A stretch of 30,297 bases of DNA, from the NCBI GenBank assembly GCA_023438885.1, contig JAEXPS010000158.1, forward strand, positions 1 to 30,297, given 5' to 3'. The notes under the pieces were generated by a model. The model was not told the DNA's origin and made no database searches. It saw only the letters and a list, made by a program, of their open reading frames with translations. This document shows, one piece after another, positions 16,141 to 24,692 of this stretch. This DNA comes from Actinomycetes bacterium. GTDB taxonomy: Bacteria; Actinomycetota; Actinomycetes; Actinomycetales; Cellulomonadaceae. Position numbers and translations under genes: made by a program. Positions within the stretch are counted from its first letter, which is position 1, and every line of letters begins with the position of its first letter.

Positions 16141-16152
16141 CGCAACTTTCGA
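16141..16152. promoter_or_regulatory. LacI-type operator-like site 1 (CGCAACTTTCG)
   Basis: The 12 bases here are the exact reverse complement of 16323-16334. The 11-mer CGCAACTTTCG differs at one base from the perfect palindrome CGAAACTTTCG. It lies 45 bp upstream of the LacI 1 start, suited to autoregulation. Confidence 0.55.
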
Positions 16153-16264
16153 GAAAGATCGTAGACGCACCGCCGATCAGCCTCCAGAGCGGGCGCGATC
16201 GGGCGCGTTCAGGAGGTGGTGGCCCGCGCCGGAGCAGGCGGCGATAACGATCTACTCCGAGGGT

Positions 16265-16294
16265 TTGACGCGGTGCGAACCACGCGCGTAAGGT
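16265..16294 (+). promoter_or_regulatory. Promoter of the GH3 gene (TTGACG, 18 nt, TAAGGT)
   Basis: TTGACG (16265-16270) and TAAGGT (16289-16294) form a good -35/-10 pair with an 18-nt spacer. The start would be near 16301, just upstream of operator-like site 2, so bound repressor would block elongation or initiation. Confidence 0.6.
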
Positions 16295-16322
16295 CCCCGG
16301 CCTGCAGGTATCGATGTGGATG

Positions 16323-16334
16323 TCGAAAGTTGCG
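16323..16334. promoter_or_regulatory. LacI-type operator-like site 2 (CGAAAGTTGCG)
   Basis: The 11-mer CGAAAGTTGCG differs at one base from the palindrome CGAAAGTTTCG, a form resembling operators of LacI regulators of xylan and xyloside use in Streptomyces. It lies about 20 bp past the predicted GH3 transcription start. Confidence 0.55.
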
Positions 16335-16378
16335 AAACGCGCAGGGACCTCCACTCTCGGCATGGAGGTGATCCGGCG

Positions 16379-18739
16379 ATGCTGGACGAGGTGCGGCCCT
16401 GGGCAGATGCCGAGCGGCCGGTGGCCGAGCGGGTGGAGGCACTCGTCTCCAGCATGACGCTGGAGGAGAAGCTCGCCCAGCTCGTCGGCCTGTGGGTCGG
16501 GGCGGACGCCTCCGGCGGAGGTGTGGCGCCCCACCAGGCGGACATGACCGCCGAGCCCCTCGCGTGGGAGGACGTCATCGCGCACGGCCTCGGCCAGCTC
16601 ACCCGCCCGTTCGGCACCGCCCCGGTGGACCCGGTGGCCGGCGCCCACTCCCTCGCCGCGTCGCAGCGCGAGATCGTCGCCGCCAACCGGTTCGGCATCC
16701 CCGCTGTGGTCCACGAGGAGTGCCTGGCCGGGTTCAACGCGTGGCGCGCCACCGCCTACCCCGTGCCGTTGTCCTGGGGTGCGTCCTTCGACCCGGAGCT
16801 CGTCGAGCAGATCAGCGCGCACATCGGCGCCTCGATGGCCGCGGCGGGCGTGCACCAGGGGCTGGCGCCGGTGCTCGACGTCACGGTCGACTACCGCTGG
16901 GGCCGCACCGAGGAGACCATCGGCGAGGACCCCTACCTCGTCGGCACCGTCGGGGCGGCCTACGTGCGCGGGCTGGAGTCCGCCGGGATCGTCGCCACCC
17001 TCAAGCACTTCGCCGGCTACTCGGCCTCCCGTGCCGGCCGCAACCTGGCGCCGGTCTCGATGGGCCGCCGGGAGTTCGCCGACGTGGTGCTCCCGCCGTT
17101 CGAGCACGCGCTGCGCGACGGCGGCGCCCGTTCGGTGATGCACTCCTACTCCTCCGTGGACGGCGTGCCCGCAGCGGCGGACCGCGGGCTGCTCACTGAC
17201 CTGCTGCGCGACGAGTGGGGCTTCACCGGCACGGTCGTCGCCGACTACTTCGGCATCGCGTTCCTCCAGACCCAGCACGGCGTCGCGGCCGACGAGGCAG
17301 GCGCGGCCGGTCTTGCGCTGGCCGCGGGCATCGACGTCGAGCTGCCGAGCGTCCTGGCCTACGGGGAGCCGCTGCGGGCCGCTGTCGAGCGCGGCGAGAT
17401 CGACGAGAGCCTCGTCGACACTGCCCTGCGCCGAGTCCTCGCGCAGAAGATCGAGCTCGGCCTGCTGGACGACGGCTGGCAGCCGCTGCCGCGCGGCGTC
17501 GAGTCACTCGCGTTCGACGACGAGCAGGGCCGCGACCTGGCGCTGCGGCTGGCGCGGGAGGCCGTGGTGCTCGTCGCCAACCGGGCCTCGGCCTCGGCCG
17601 GGCCGGTGCTGCCGCTGGCCGCCGGGACGCGCGTGGCGGTCGTCGGCCCCCTGGCCGACGACCCGATGGCCATGCTCGGCTGCTACTCCTTCCCCGCCCA
17701 CGTCGGCTCGAAGCACCCCGACGTGCCGATCGGCATCGAGATCCCGACCGTGCTGAGCGCGTTGTCGCAGCAGGTCCACGTCGTGGCGACCGCACCGGGC
17801 TGCGGCGTGAGCGACCCGGACCGCTCCGGCATCCCGGCGGCCGTCGAGGCCGCGGCCGGGGCCGACGTCGCCGTGGTGGTCGTCGGCGACCATTCCGGCC
17901 TGTTCGGGCGAGGTACCTCCGGCGAGGGCTGCGACGCCACGGCGCTCGACCTGCCCGGCATCCAGCCTGATCTGGTGCGCGCCGTGCTCGACACCGGCAC
18001 CCCCACGGTGCTGGTGCTGCTCACCGGCCGGCCGTACGCGCTGGGCGACCTCGCGCAGCGGTCGGCCGCCGTGGTGCAGGCGTTCTTCCCCGGCCAGCGT
18101 GGTGGCGAGGCGCTCGCGGACGTGCTCACCGGTGCGGTCAACCCGTCCGGCCGCCTGCCCGTCAGCCTGCCGTCGGACCCTTCCGGCCAGCCCGGCACGT
18201 ACCTGGCCGCGCAGCTCGCCCAGGTCAACAGCGTCTCGTCGGCCGACCCGACGCCCGCCTACCCGTTCGGCCACGGCCTGGCCTACACAACGTTCGCCTG
18301 GTCCGATGCGGCCGTCGAGGGCTCGTCGCCCGGGCAGCCTGCGCTCTGGCCGGTGGACGGCGAGGTGACGGTCGGCGTCACGGTGACGAACACGGGCGAG
18401 GTGGCGGGCACCGAGGTGGTGCAGCTGTACCTGCACGACCCGGTCGCCCAGGTGGTGCAGCCGGTCGAGCGCCTCGTCGGGTACGCCCGCGTGACGCTGG
18501 CGCCGGGCGAGTTCGCCCGCGTGCGGTTCCAGGTGCCGGCCGACCTCGCGTCGTTCACCGGGCTCGCGGGCCGCCGGGTCGTCGAGCCCGGCGATGTCGA
18601 GCTGCGCCTGGCGCGTTCGAGCGCCGATGTCGTCGCCGCGCTGCCGCTGCGGCTCGTCGGCGCCCTGCGCGAGGTGGGGCACGCTCGCGCGCTCCGCTCC
18701 GTCGCGACGGTGCTCTCCATGGCCCCCGCGCAGGCCTGA
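16379..18739 (+). CDS. GH3 beta-glycosidase (beta-glucosidase or beta-xylosidase)
   Basis: This 786-residue protein has the GH3 barrel, with LKHFAGYSASRAGRN and nucleophile region GTVVADYFGIAFL (D289). The alpha/beta sandwich domain follows (VAVVGPLADDPMAMLG and YPFGHGLAYTTFAW), then a C-terminal fibronectin III-like domain (GEVAGTEVVQLYLHDP). GH3 enzymes release glucose, xylose or similar sugars from the non-reducing end. There is no signal peptide, so it acts inside the cell on imported oligosaccharides. The start is ATG 16379, with GGAGGTG at 16363-16369. The operator type would favour xylosides, but that is inference, and beta-glucosidase is equally possible by sequence. Confidence 0.92.
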   Translation: MLDEVRPWADAERPVAERVEALVSSMTLEEKLAQLVGLWVGADASGGGVAPHQADMTAEPLAWEDVIAHGLGQLTRPFGTAPVDPVAGAHSLAASQREIVAANRFGIPAVVHEECLAGFNAWRATAYPVPLSWGASFDPELVEQISAHIGASMAAAGVHQGLAPVLDVTVDYRWGRTEETIGEDPYLVGTVGAAYVRGLESAGIVATLKHFAGYSASRAGRNLAPVSMGRREFADVVLPPFEHALRDGGARSVMHSYSSVDGVPAAADRGLLTDLLRDEWGFTGTVVADYFGIAFLQTQHGVAADEAGAAGLALAAGIDVELPSVLAYGEPLRAAVERGEIDESLVDTALRRVLAQKIELGLLDDGWQPLPRGVESLAFDDEQGRDLALRLAREAVVLVANRASASAGPVLPLAAGTRVAVVGPLADDPMAMLGCYSFPAHVGSKHPDVPIGIEIPTVLSALSQQVHVVATAPGCGVSDPDRSGIPAAVEAAAGADVAVVVVGDHSGLFGRGTSGEGCDATALDLPGIQPDLVRAVLDTGTPTVLVLLTGRPYALGDLAQRSAAVVQAFFPGQRGGEALADVLTGAVNPSGRLPVSLPSDPSGQPGTYLAAQLAQVNSVSSADPTPAYPFGHGLAYTTFAWSDAAVEGSSPGQPALWPVDGEVTVGVTVTNTGEVAGTEVVQLYLHDPVAQVVQPVERLVGYARVTLAPGEFARVRFQVPADLASFTGLAGRRVVEPGDVELRLARSSADVVAALPLRLVGALREVGHARALRSVATVLSMAPAQA

Positions 18740-18770
18740 GGCCGGTCGCGGCCCCACCGATGGCGGTGCC

Positions 18771-18803
18771 TGTCCCCATGACGCAAGGTGTGTCCCCATG
18801 ACG
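18771..18803. repeat. 13-bp direct repeat TGTCCCCATGACG, twice
   Basis: Copies at 18771-18783 and 18791-18803 are identical and 20 bp apart. They lie between the GH3 stop and the permease start. They could be a protein-binding pair at near two helical turns, or a slippage or insertion scar. Confidence 0.6.
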
Positions 18804-18829
18804 AGGTTGCCGCGGAGCGTCCCGGCGTG

Positions 18830-20320
18830 ATGGCCGGCATCTTCCGCAAGCCGTCGGTCGAGTCGACCATCGCGGCGTCGCACGAGCCCGAGCGCGCGCT
18901 GCGCCGGAGCCTGACCGCCTGGGACCTCGCGGTCATGGGCGTGGCGGTGGCGGTGGGCGCCGGGATCTTCTCGGTGGGCGCCACCGCGGCGGCGAACTAC
19001 GCCGGGCCGGCGGTGATCTTCTCCTTCGTCATCGCGGCCGTCGTCTGCGGGCTGGCGATCATGTGCTACGCCGAGTTCGCCTCGACGCTGCCGATCGCCG
19101 GGTCGGCGTACACGTTCTCCTACGCGACCATGGGCGAGGGCGTCGCCTGGATCATCGGCTGGGACCTGATCCTCGAGATGCTCCTGGCCAGCGCGGTCAT
19201 CGCCAAGTTCTGGGGGGTCTACCTCTCGGACGCGCTGGGCTTGTTCGGCATCGACCTGCCCGCCGAGGTCGCTCTCGGTCCGGTGACGGTGGCCTGGGGC
19301 CCGATGGCCGTGGTGGCGGTCTTCACCGTGCTGCTCGCCATCGGCACCCGCCTCTCGACACGCGTGAACGCGGTGTTCACCGTGCTCAAGGTGGCGATCA
19401 CCCTCTTCGTCGTCGTCGCCGGCTTCGGCTACGTCAAGTCAGCCAACTACGCGCCGTTCGTGCCGCCCGCGCAGCCGTCGCCCTCGGGCTCGGCCCTGCA
19501 CCAGCCGCTGTTCGACTGGATGATCGGCGGCGCGCCGTCCGTCTACGGCGTCACCGGGATCCTGTCTGCCGCCGCCCTCGTGTTCTTCGCGTTCATCGGG
19601 TTCGACGTGGTGGCCACGACCGCGGAGGAGACGAAGGATCCGCAGCGGACCGTACCGCGCGGCATGCTGGGCGGCCTCGCCCTCGTCACGGTGCTCTACA
19701 TCCTCGTCACCATCGTGGTCACCGGGATGGTGCCGTACACGGACCTCGCCGCCAGCGAGAGCCCCTCGCTGACGACGGCGTTCGTGCTGGTCGGCGCCGA
19801 CTGGGCCGGCAAGGTGATCTCCGTCGGGATCGTGCTGGGCCTGACGAGCGTGCTCATGGTGCTGATGCTGGGGCTGACGCGCATCGTCTTCGCGATGAGC
19901 CGCGACGGGCTGCTGCCGCGGGGACTCTCGCGTACCGCGCCGCGGTTCGGCACCCCGCTGCGGCTGCAGGTCGGCGCGGGCGTGGTGATCGCCGTGATCG
20001 CCGGCCTCTCGCAGGTGGAGGTGCTCGCGGAGATGATCAACATCGGCACGCTCTCGGCATTCGTGCTGGTCAGCTTCGGCATCCCGCTGCTGCGTCGCTC
20101 GCGCCCCGACCTGGAGCGCGGCTTCCGCGTGCCGTGGTCGCCGGTGCTGCCGATCGTCTCGGGGCTCGCCTGCATCTGGCTGATGCTCAACCTGACGACG
20201 CTGACCTGGCTGCGGTTCGCCGCCTGGCTGGCGGCGGGCGTGCTGATCTACGCGACGTACTCGTACCGGCACAGCCGGCTGGCGAAGGCCGAGCCGGAGC
20301 CGGCCGGCCAGGTGCCGTAG
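18830..20320 (+). CDS. APC family amino acid permease
   Basis: This 496-residue protein has about 12 hydrophobic helices. Features include VAVGAGIFSVGATAAANYAG (the GxG(I/V)F unwound helix 1 that binds substrate), then CYAEFASTLPIAGSAYTFSY and FFAFIGFDVVATTAEETKDP, which are hallmarks of the APC/CAT branch. It imports or exchanges amino acids, probably cationic or small neutral ones, with protons. The start is ATG 18830, or GTG 18827 one codon earlier. GGAG lies 13 nt away, so translation may be weak. The gap after GH3 is 90 bp and holds a direct repeat. Despite its sugar-gene neighbours, nothing in the protein points to sugar transport. Confidence 0.9.
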   Translation: MAGIFRKPSVESTIAASHEPERALRRSLTAWDLAVMGVAVAVGAGIFSVGATAAANYAGPAVIFSFVIAAVVCGLAIMCYAEFASTLPIAGSAYTFSYATMGEGVAWIIGWDLILEMLLASAVIAKFWGVYLSDALGLFGIDLPAEVALGPVTVAWGPMAVVAVFTVLLAIGTRLSTRVNAVFTVLKVAITLFVVVAGFGYVKSANYAPFVPPAQPSPSGSALHQPLFDWMIGGAPSVYGVTGILSAAALVFFAFIGFDVVATTAEETKDPQRTVPRGMLGGLALVTVLYILVTIVVTGMVPYTDLAASESPSLTTAFVLVGADWAGKVISVGIVLGLTSVLMVLMLGLTRIVFAMSRDGLLPRGLSRTAPRFGTPLRLQVGAGVVIAVIAGLSQVEVLAEMINIGTLSAFVLVSFGIPLLRRSRPDLERGFRVPWSPVLPIVSGLACIWLMLNLTTLTWLRFAAWLAAGVLIYATYSYRHSRLAKAEPEPAGQVP

Positions 20321-20330
20321 GCGCGGGGGA

Positions 20331-22343
20331 TCAGGCTTCGCGGACCACCTCGACCGCGCCCGCGGCGACGGTGAGCTCGCCGTCCACCGGGGTATCCGAG
20401 ACGAGCGCGTGCCCGTGGGCGGGGAGCGTCACGGCGGCATCCGTGTGGTTGAGGACGAACAGCCACGAGCGGCCGTCCTCGGCCGCGCGGCGGGTCACCT
20501 CGACGCCCTCCGGCAGGTCGGGCACGACGAGGGGCACACCCGACTCCGCCACCAGCGCGTCGACGACACGCTGCACGCCGTCGGCGTCCGCGGGCCACGT
20601 CGCCAGGTACCAGGCCGCGCCGTCGCCGACCGCCCGGCGCGTCAGCGCAGGGACCCCATCCAGCGGCCCGCCGGCGAAGCGGCGGACCACCGCGGTGTCG
20701 TCGTCCGCACGGACGTTCTCCGACCAGAGCTCGCCGGTGGTGCCGTCGTCGAGCGTGACGGTCTCGCCGTCCTGGAGCGCCCAGAACTCCTGCGTCCGCA
20801 CGCCGAGCAGGTCGCGGAAGGCGCCGGGGTAGCCACCCAGGTAGATGTGGTCGTCCTCGTCGGCGATGCCCGAGAAGAAGGTGACCAGCACGGACGCCCC
20901 GCGTTCCGTGGCGGCGGCCAGGCCGGCGGCTGCCGCCTCGGTGACCAGGTACAGCGCCGGGACCAGGATCAGGTCGTAGCCAGCGAGGTCGGCGGTCGGC
21001 GGCACCACGTCCACCTCGACGCCCCGGCGGGCCAGGGCGGAGTGGAGCGCCACGGCGAGGCGGCGCACGTCGAGCCGGTCGGTCGGGTGCGAGTCGAGCT
21101 GGGCGGCCCACGTGGACGGCCAGTCGTAGAGGATCGCCGCGCGGGCGTCGACGCGGGAGCCGCGCACCTCGCCGATGGTCGTCAGCAGCGAACCCAGCCG
21201 CACGGTGTTGCGCCACACGTCGGTGTCGGTGCCGGCGTGGGGCAGCATCGCCGAGTGGAACTTCTCCGCCCCGGCGGCGGACTGGCGCCACTGGAAGAAC
21301 AGCAGCGCATCGGCGCCGTGGGCCAGGTGCTGCAGGGAGTTGCGCAGCGACTCGTCGGGCGTGCGGGTGCGGTTGCGGCCCTGCCAGTTCACCGCCGAGG
21401 TCGAGTGCTCCATGAGCACCCACGGCGCACCGCCGGCCAGCGAGCGCACCAGGTCGGCGGAGAAGGCGAGCTCGAGGCGGGGCTGCGGGTCGTCGGCCCG
21501 CACGTAGTGGTCGTTGGAGACCACGTCCATCTCGGGCGCCCAGCGGTGGTAGTCCATGGGGCCGGTGCCGCCCATCACCATGAAGTTCGTGGTGCAGGGC
21601 ACGTGCGGGGTGACCTCGCGCAGGGCGTCGCGGATGTCGGTGTAGTACGAGAGCAGCTCGTCGGAGGAGTACCGGGCGAAGTCGAGCTGCTGGGTGGGGT
21701 TGGCGTAGGTGGGGGCGGCGCGCGGCGGCAGCACCTGCTCGAAGTCGCTGTAGCGCTGCGACCAGAAGGCGGTGCCCCAGGCGGCGTTGAGCGCCTCGAC
21801 GGTGCCGTACCGGGCGCGCAACCAGCGGCGGAACGCCACGGCGGCGTCGTCGGAGTAGTCGTGGGGGACGTGGCAGCCGATCTCGTTGTCGACGTGCCAC
21901 ATCGCCAGGGCGGGGTGGTCGGCGTAGCGCTCGGCGATGCGGCGGGCCATCGCGACGGCGTACCGGCGCCAGACCGGCGACGAGATGCGGTAGTGCTGGC
22001 GCCCGCCGGGCCACAGCACGGTGCCGTCGGCGCGGACCGGCAGGATCTCGGGGTGCTTGGTGGCCAGCCACGGCGGTGGGCTGGCGGTGGCGGTGGCCAG
22101 GTCGACGCGGATGCCGCCGGCGTGCAGCCGGTCCATCGCGGTGTCCAGCCACTCCCACTCGAACACGCCCTCGGCGGGCTCGATCGTGGCCCAGGAGAAG
22201 ATCGCGAGGCTGACGAGGTTGACCCCGGCCTGCCGCATCCACGCGACGTCCTCGACGCGGACCTCGTCGGGCCACTGCTCGGGGTTGTAGTCGCCGCCGA
22301 AGCCGAGGCCGTCCAGCCCGATCGGCCAGGTCGCGTGGGTCAC
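20331..22343 (-). CDS. GH42 beta-galactosidase
   Basis: This 670-residue protein matches GH42 in length and order. The barrel has GGDYNPEQWP, acid/base E154 in WHVDNEIGCH and nucleophile E312 in VLMEHSTSAVNWQ. The trimerisation domain (residues 390-600) and a small C-terminal beta domain follow. It hydrolyses terminal beta-galactosides, including those from plant galactans, and has no signal peptide. The start is GTG 22343, with GGGAG 5 nt before it. LacI 2 lies upstream on the same strand, with a LacI-type operator in between, so it is the likely target of LacI 2. The gene converges with the permease, leaving 10 bp. Confidence 0.96.
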   Translation of the reverse strand: MTHATWPIGLDGLGFGGDYNPEQWPDEVRVEDVAWMRQAGVNLVSLAIFSWATIEPAEGVFEWEWLDTAMDRLHAGGIRVDLATATASPPPWLATKHPEILPVRADGTVLWPGGRQHYRISSPVWRRYAVAMARRIAERYADHPALAMWHVDNEIGCHVPHDYSDDAAVAFRRWLRARYGTVEALNAAWGTAFWSQRYSDFEQVLPPRAAPTYANPTQQLDFARYSSDELLSYYTDIRDALREVTPHVPCTTNFMVMGGTGPMDYHRWAPEMDVVSNDHYVRADDPQPRLELAFSADLVRSLAGGAPWVLMEHSTSAVNWQGRNRTRTPDESLRNSLQHLAHGADALLFFQWRQSAAGAEKFHSAMLPHAGTDTDVWRNTVRLGSLLTTIGEVRGSRVDARAAILYDWPSTWAAQLDSHPTDRLDVRRLAVALHSALARRGVEVDVVPPTADLAGYDLILVPALYLVTEAAAAGLAAATERGASVLVTFFSGIADEDDHIYLGGYPGAFRDLLGVRTQEFWALQDGETVTLDDGTTGELWSENVRADDDTAVVRRFAGGPLDGVPALTRRAVGDGAAWYLATWPADADGVQRVVDALVAESGVPLVVPDLPEGVEVTRRAAEDGRSWLFVLNHTDAAVTLPAHGHALVSDTPVDGELTVAAGAVEVVREA

Positions 22344-22413
22344 CGTTGCTCCCAGTGCTCGTGGTTCGTCCTGCGGTCGCCGATGTCGAGGGCGCCGCCC
22401 CGCCGTAGCCTAT

Positions 22414-22426
22414 TGAAACGATTTCA
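22414..22426. promoter_or_regulatory. LacI-type operator TGAAACGATTTCA overlapping the LacI 2 stop codon
   Basis: TGAAA-CGA-TTTCA is an inverted repeat typical of LacI-family sites. It covers the last bases of the LacI 2 gene (stop 22424-22426) and lies 70 bp upstream of the GH42 start. It probably controls the GH42 gene separately from the upstream repressor gene. Confidence 0.7.
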
Positions 22427-23446
22427 CCGGGCGCGAACGGCGCCGGCGGAGACCCCCGCCGTGGAGGCGCGGACCACCAGCTCCGGTTCGAAGAGCACCC
22501 GCTGCGGGCCGCCGGGCGGGCAGAGCAGCAGGTCGGCCGCGCGCCGGCCCAGCTCGCGGGTCGGCCGGCGCACGGAGGTCAGCGGCACCAGCGGCTCGGC
22601 GACGACGAGCACGTCGTCGTAGCCCACCAGCGCCATGTCGTCCGGCACGGCCAGGCCCCGGCGGTGCAGGGCCCGCAGCACGCCGACGGCCACCAGGTCG
22701 TTGACGCACAGCACGGCGGTCGGCCGCGGACCGTCCAGCAGCGCGGCGAGGCCCGCCTCGCCGCCGGTGGCGTCCAGCCGGTCGATCCGCACCTCGACCA
22801 GGGCGTCGGCGGGGTGCAGGCCCGCGGCGGCGAGGGCCGCGTGGACGCCCGCACGCCGGTCGGTCGCCTGCCGCAGGGTGTCGGGGCCGTTGACGAACCC
22901 GATGCGGCGGTGGCCCAGCGACAGCAGGTGCTCGATCGCCATGGCGGCGCCACGCACGTCGTCGACGCCGACCGAGGGCAGCGCGGGGGACGTCGCGTCG
23001 AGCAGCACCACCTCGAGGCCGCGCTCGCGGGCGGCGAGGATCGCGGCGAGATCGTCCCCGGCGGGCGTGACGAGCACGCCGGCGACGCCGTGCGACTCGA
23101 AGAGGCGCAGGTAACGGGCCTCCCGCTCGGGGTCGCCGTCCGACGAGGCGAGCATCAGCGTGTAGTCGTCGGCCGCGAGCCGGTCCTCGACCCCGCGCGC
23201 CACCTCCGTGAAGAACGGGTTCGCGATGTCCAGCACCACCGCGCCGATGGTGGGGATGCTGCCGGCCCGAAGCCGGCGAGCGGACGCGTTGCGCATGAAG
23301 CACAGGTCGGCGATCGCGGCCTCGACGCGCTCGCGGGTGGCCGCGGACACGCGCTCCGGCCGGTTGAGCACGTTGGACACGGTGGCCACCGCCACGCCCG
23401 CGCGCCGGGCGACGTCCGTGATGGATGCGCGCCGAGTGTCCGACAC
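22424..23446 (-). CDS. LacI family regulator 2 (likely represses GH42)
   Basis: This 340-residue protein has helix-turn-helix RASITDVARRAGVAVATVSN and VLNRPERVSAATRERVEAAI at the N terminus, then the sugar-binding core (VVLDIANPFFTEVARGVED, CVNDLVAVGVLRALHRRG, VGYDDVLVVAEPLVPLTSV). I chose GTG 23446 because GGGAGG lies 5 nt upstream. ATG 23464 would add six residues but has no comparable site. It precedes GH42 on the same strand by 80 bp and probably responds to galactose or a galactoside. The intergenic operator overlaps its own stop codon. Confidence 0.92.
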   Translation of the reverse strand: MSDTRRASITDVARRAGVAVATVSNVLNRPERVSAATRERVEAAIADLCFMRNASARRLRAGSIPTIGAVVLDIANPFFTEVARGVEDRLAADDYTLMLASSDGDPEREARYLRLFESHGVAGVLVTPAGDDLAAILAARERGLEVVLLDATSPALPSVGVDDVRGAAMAIEHLLSLGHRRIGFVNGPDTLRQATDRRAGVHAALAAAGLHPADALVEVRIDRLDATGGEAGLAALLDGPRPTAVLCVNDLVAVGVLRALHRRGLAVPDDMALVGYDDVLVVAEPLVPLTSVRRPTRELGRRAADLLLCPPGGPQRVLFEPELVVRASTAGVSAGAVRAR

Positions 23447-23637
23447 GCTTGCCTCCCGTGGCATCGCTGCGACCTACGGCTTCGCGAGGCCGGCCGCGCT
23501 CGCCGCGCGGCGGTGTCAGCCTAGGGGGTGACGACCCGTCGCCGGGGGCCTTACGTGGGCGTCACCAGCGACAACACCGTTCGGCCCGCGCTGGGCGAAG
23601 GCTGTGGATCGGCCCGTGCGCTCGCTTCGAGTGCCGA

Positions 23638-23643
23638 TACCCT
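23638..23643 (+). promoter_or_regulatory. -10 box (TACCCT) of a probable leaderless promoter for LacI 3
   Basis: TACCCT ends 6 nt before ATG 23650. No Shine-Dalgarno sequence precedes the ATG. This is the same geometry as the antitoxin gene at 1057-1069. Confidence 0.45.
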
Positions 23644-23649
23644 CCTGCC

Positions 23650-24675
23650 ATGGCAGCACCCGTGACGCTCGCCGACGTGGCCCGCGAGGCCGGTGTCTCG
23701 CTCGCCACGGCATCGCGCGCCATCAACGGCAGCAGCACCCGAGTCGTGCGCGACGACCTGCGCGCCCGGGTGCGCGCCGCCGCCCAGCAGCTGCACTACA
23801 CGCCCAACGCCAACGCCCAGGCGATGGCCCGTGGTGCCACCACGTTGTTGGGGCTGGTGGTCCATGACATCGCCGACCCGTACTTCGCGTCGATCGCGGC
23901 GGGCGTGGCGGAGGCCGCGGGTGCCGCCGGGCTCCAGATGACACTGGTCAGCACGCAGCGCGACCCGGCGCAGGAGGTCAGGCTCGTCGACCTGCTGAAG
24001 CGCCAGCGGGCGCGGGCCGTGATCCTCGCGGGCGGTCGCACCGACGACGGCCACGGGTTCGCCGACCTGCGCCACGCGATCGCCCTGTACCGGGCCGTCG
24101 GCGGAGCGGTCGCCGTGATCGGTGAGCCCGTGCTGGGCGTGGACTGCGTCGTCGCGGAGAACGGGAAGGGTGCGGCCGAACTGGCCCGCGCGCTCGTCGG
24201 GCTCGGGTACACGGACTTCGCGGTGCTGGGCGGGCCAGAGCACCACCTGACCGCGCGCACCCGCCGCGAGGCCTTCCTCGACGAGCTGGCGGCCCACGGC
24301 ATCGCCGTGCCGCCGCACCGCAGGATCGAGAGCGCCTTCAGCCGCGAGGGCGGTGAACAGGCGATGCGCGCGCTGCTCGACTCTGGCGAACGGCCGCAGC
24401 TGGTGTTCGCGGCCAACGACCTCGTGGCGCTGGGCGCCCTCGCGGCTGCGCGCGACCACGGGCTGCGCGTGCCGGACGACGTCGCCGTCGCCGGGTTCGC
24501 CGACATCCCCACGTTGCGCGACGTGGTGCCCGGCCTGACGACGGTGCGCATCCCCCTCGTGGAGATGGGTGTGGCCGCCACGCGGCTCGCGCTCTCCGAA
24601 CCGTCCGACGAGCCGCGGCTGCTCCATGTGCCCGCCGGCGTGGTGCTGCGCGACTCGACACCCGCCCGCCGGTAG
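23650..24675 (+). CDS. LacI family regulator 3
   Basis: This 341-residue protein has helix-turn-helix VTLADVAREAGVSLATASRA and INGSSTRVVRDDLRARVRAA, then the sugar-binding core (LLGLVVHDIADPYFASIAAG, FAANDLVALGALAAARDHG, VAGFADIPTLRDVVPGLTTV). The start is ATG 23650, giving the standard short N terminus and probably leaderless. No glycosidase or transporter is adjacent on its downstream side, so its target is unknown. It is divergent from LacI 2 across about 200 bp. A CCCGCC/GGCGGG hairpin (24665-24682) overlaps its stop. Confidence 0.93.
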   Translation: MAAPVTLADVAREAGVSLATASRAINGSSTRVVRDDLRARVRAAAQQLHYTPNANAQAMARGATTLLGLVVHDIADPYFASIAAGVAEAAGAAGLQMTLVSTQRDPAQEVRLVDLLKRQRARAVILAGGRTDDGHGFADLRHAIALYRAVGGAVAVIGEPVLGVDCVVAENGKGAAELARALVGLGYTDFAVLGGPEHHLTARTRREAFLDELAAHGIAVPPHRRIESAFSREGGEQAMRALLDSGERPQLVFAANDLVALGALAAARDHGLRVPDDVAVAGFADIPTLRDVVPGLTTVRIPLVEMGVAATRLALSEPSDEPRLLHVPAGVVLRDSTPARR

Positions 24676-24692
24676 CGGCGGGGGCGTTCGCC

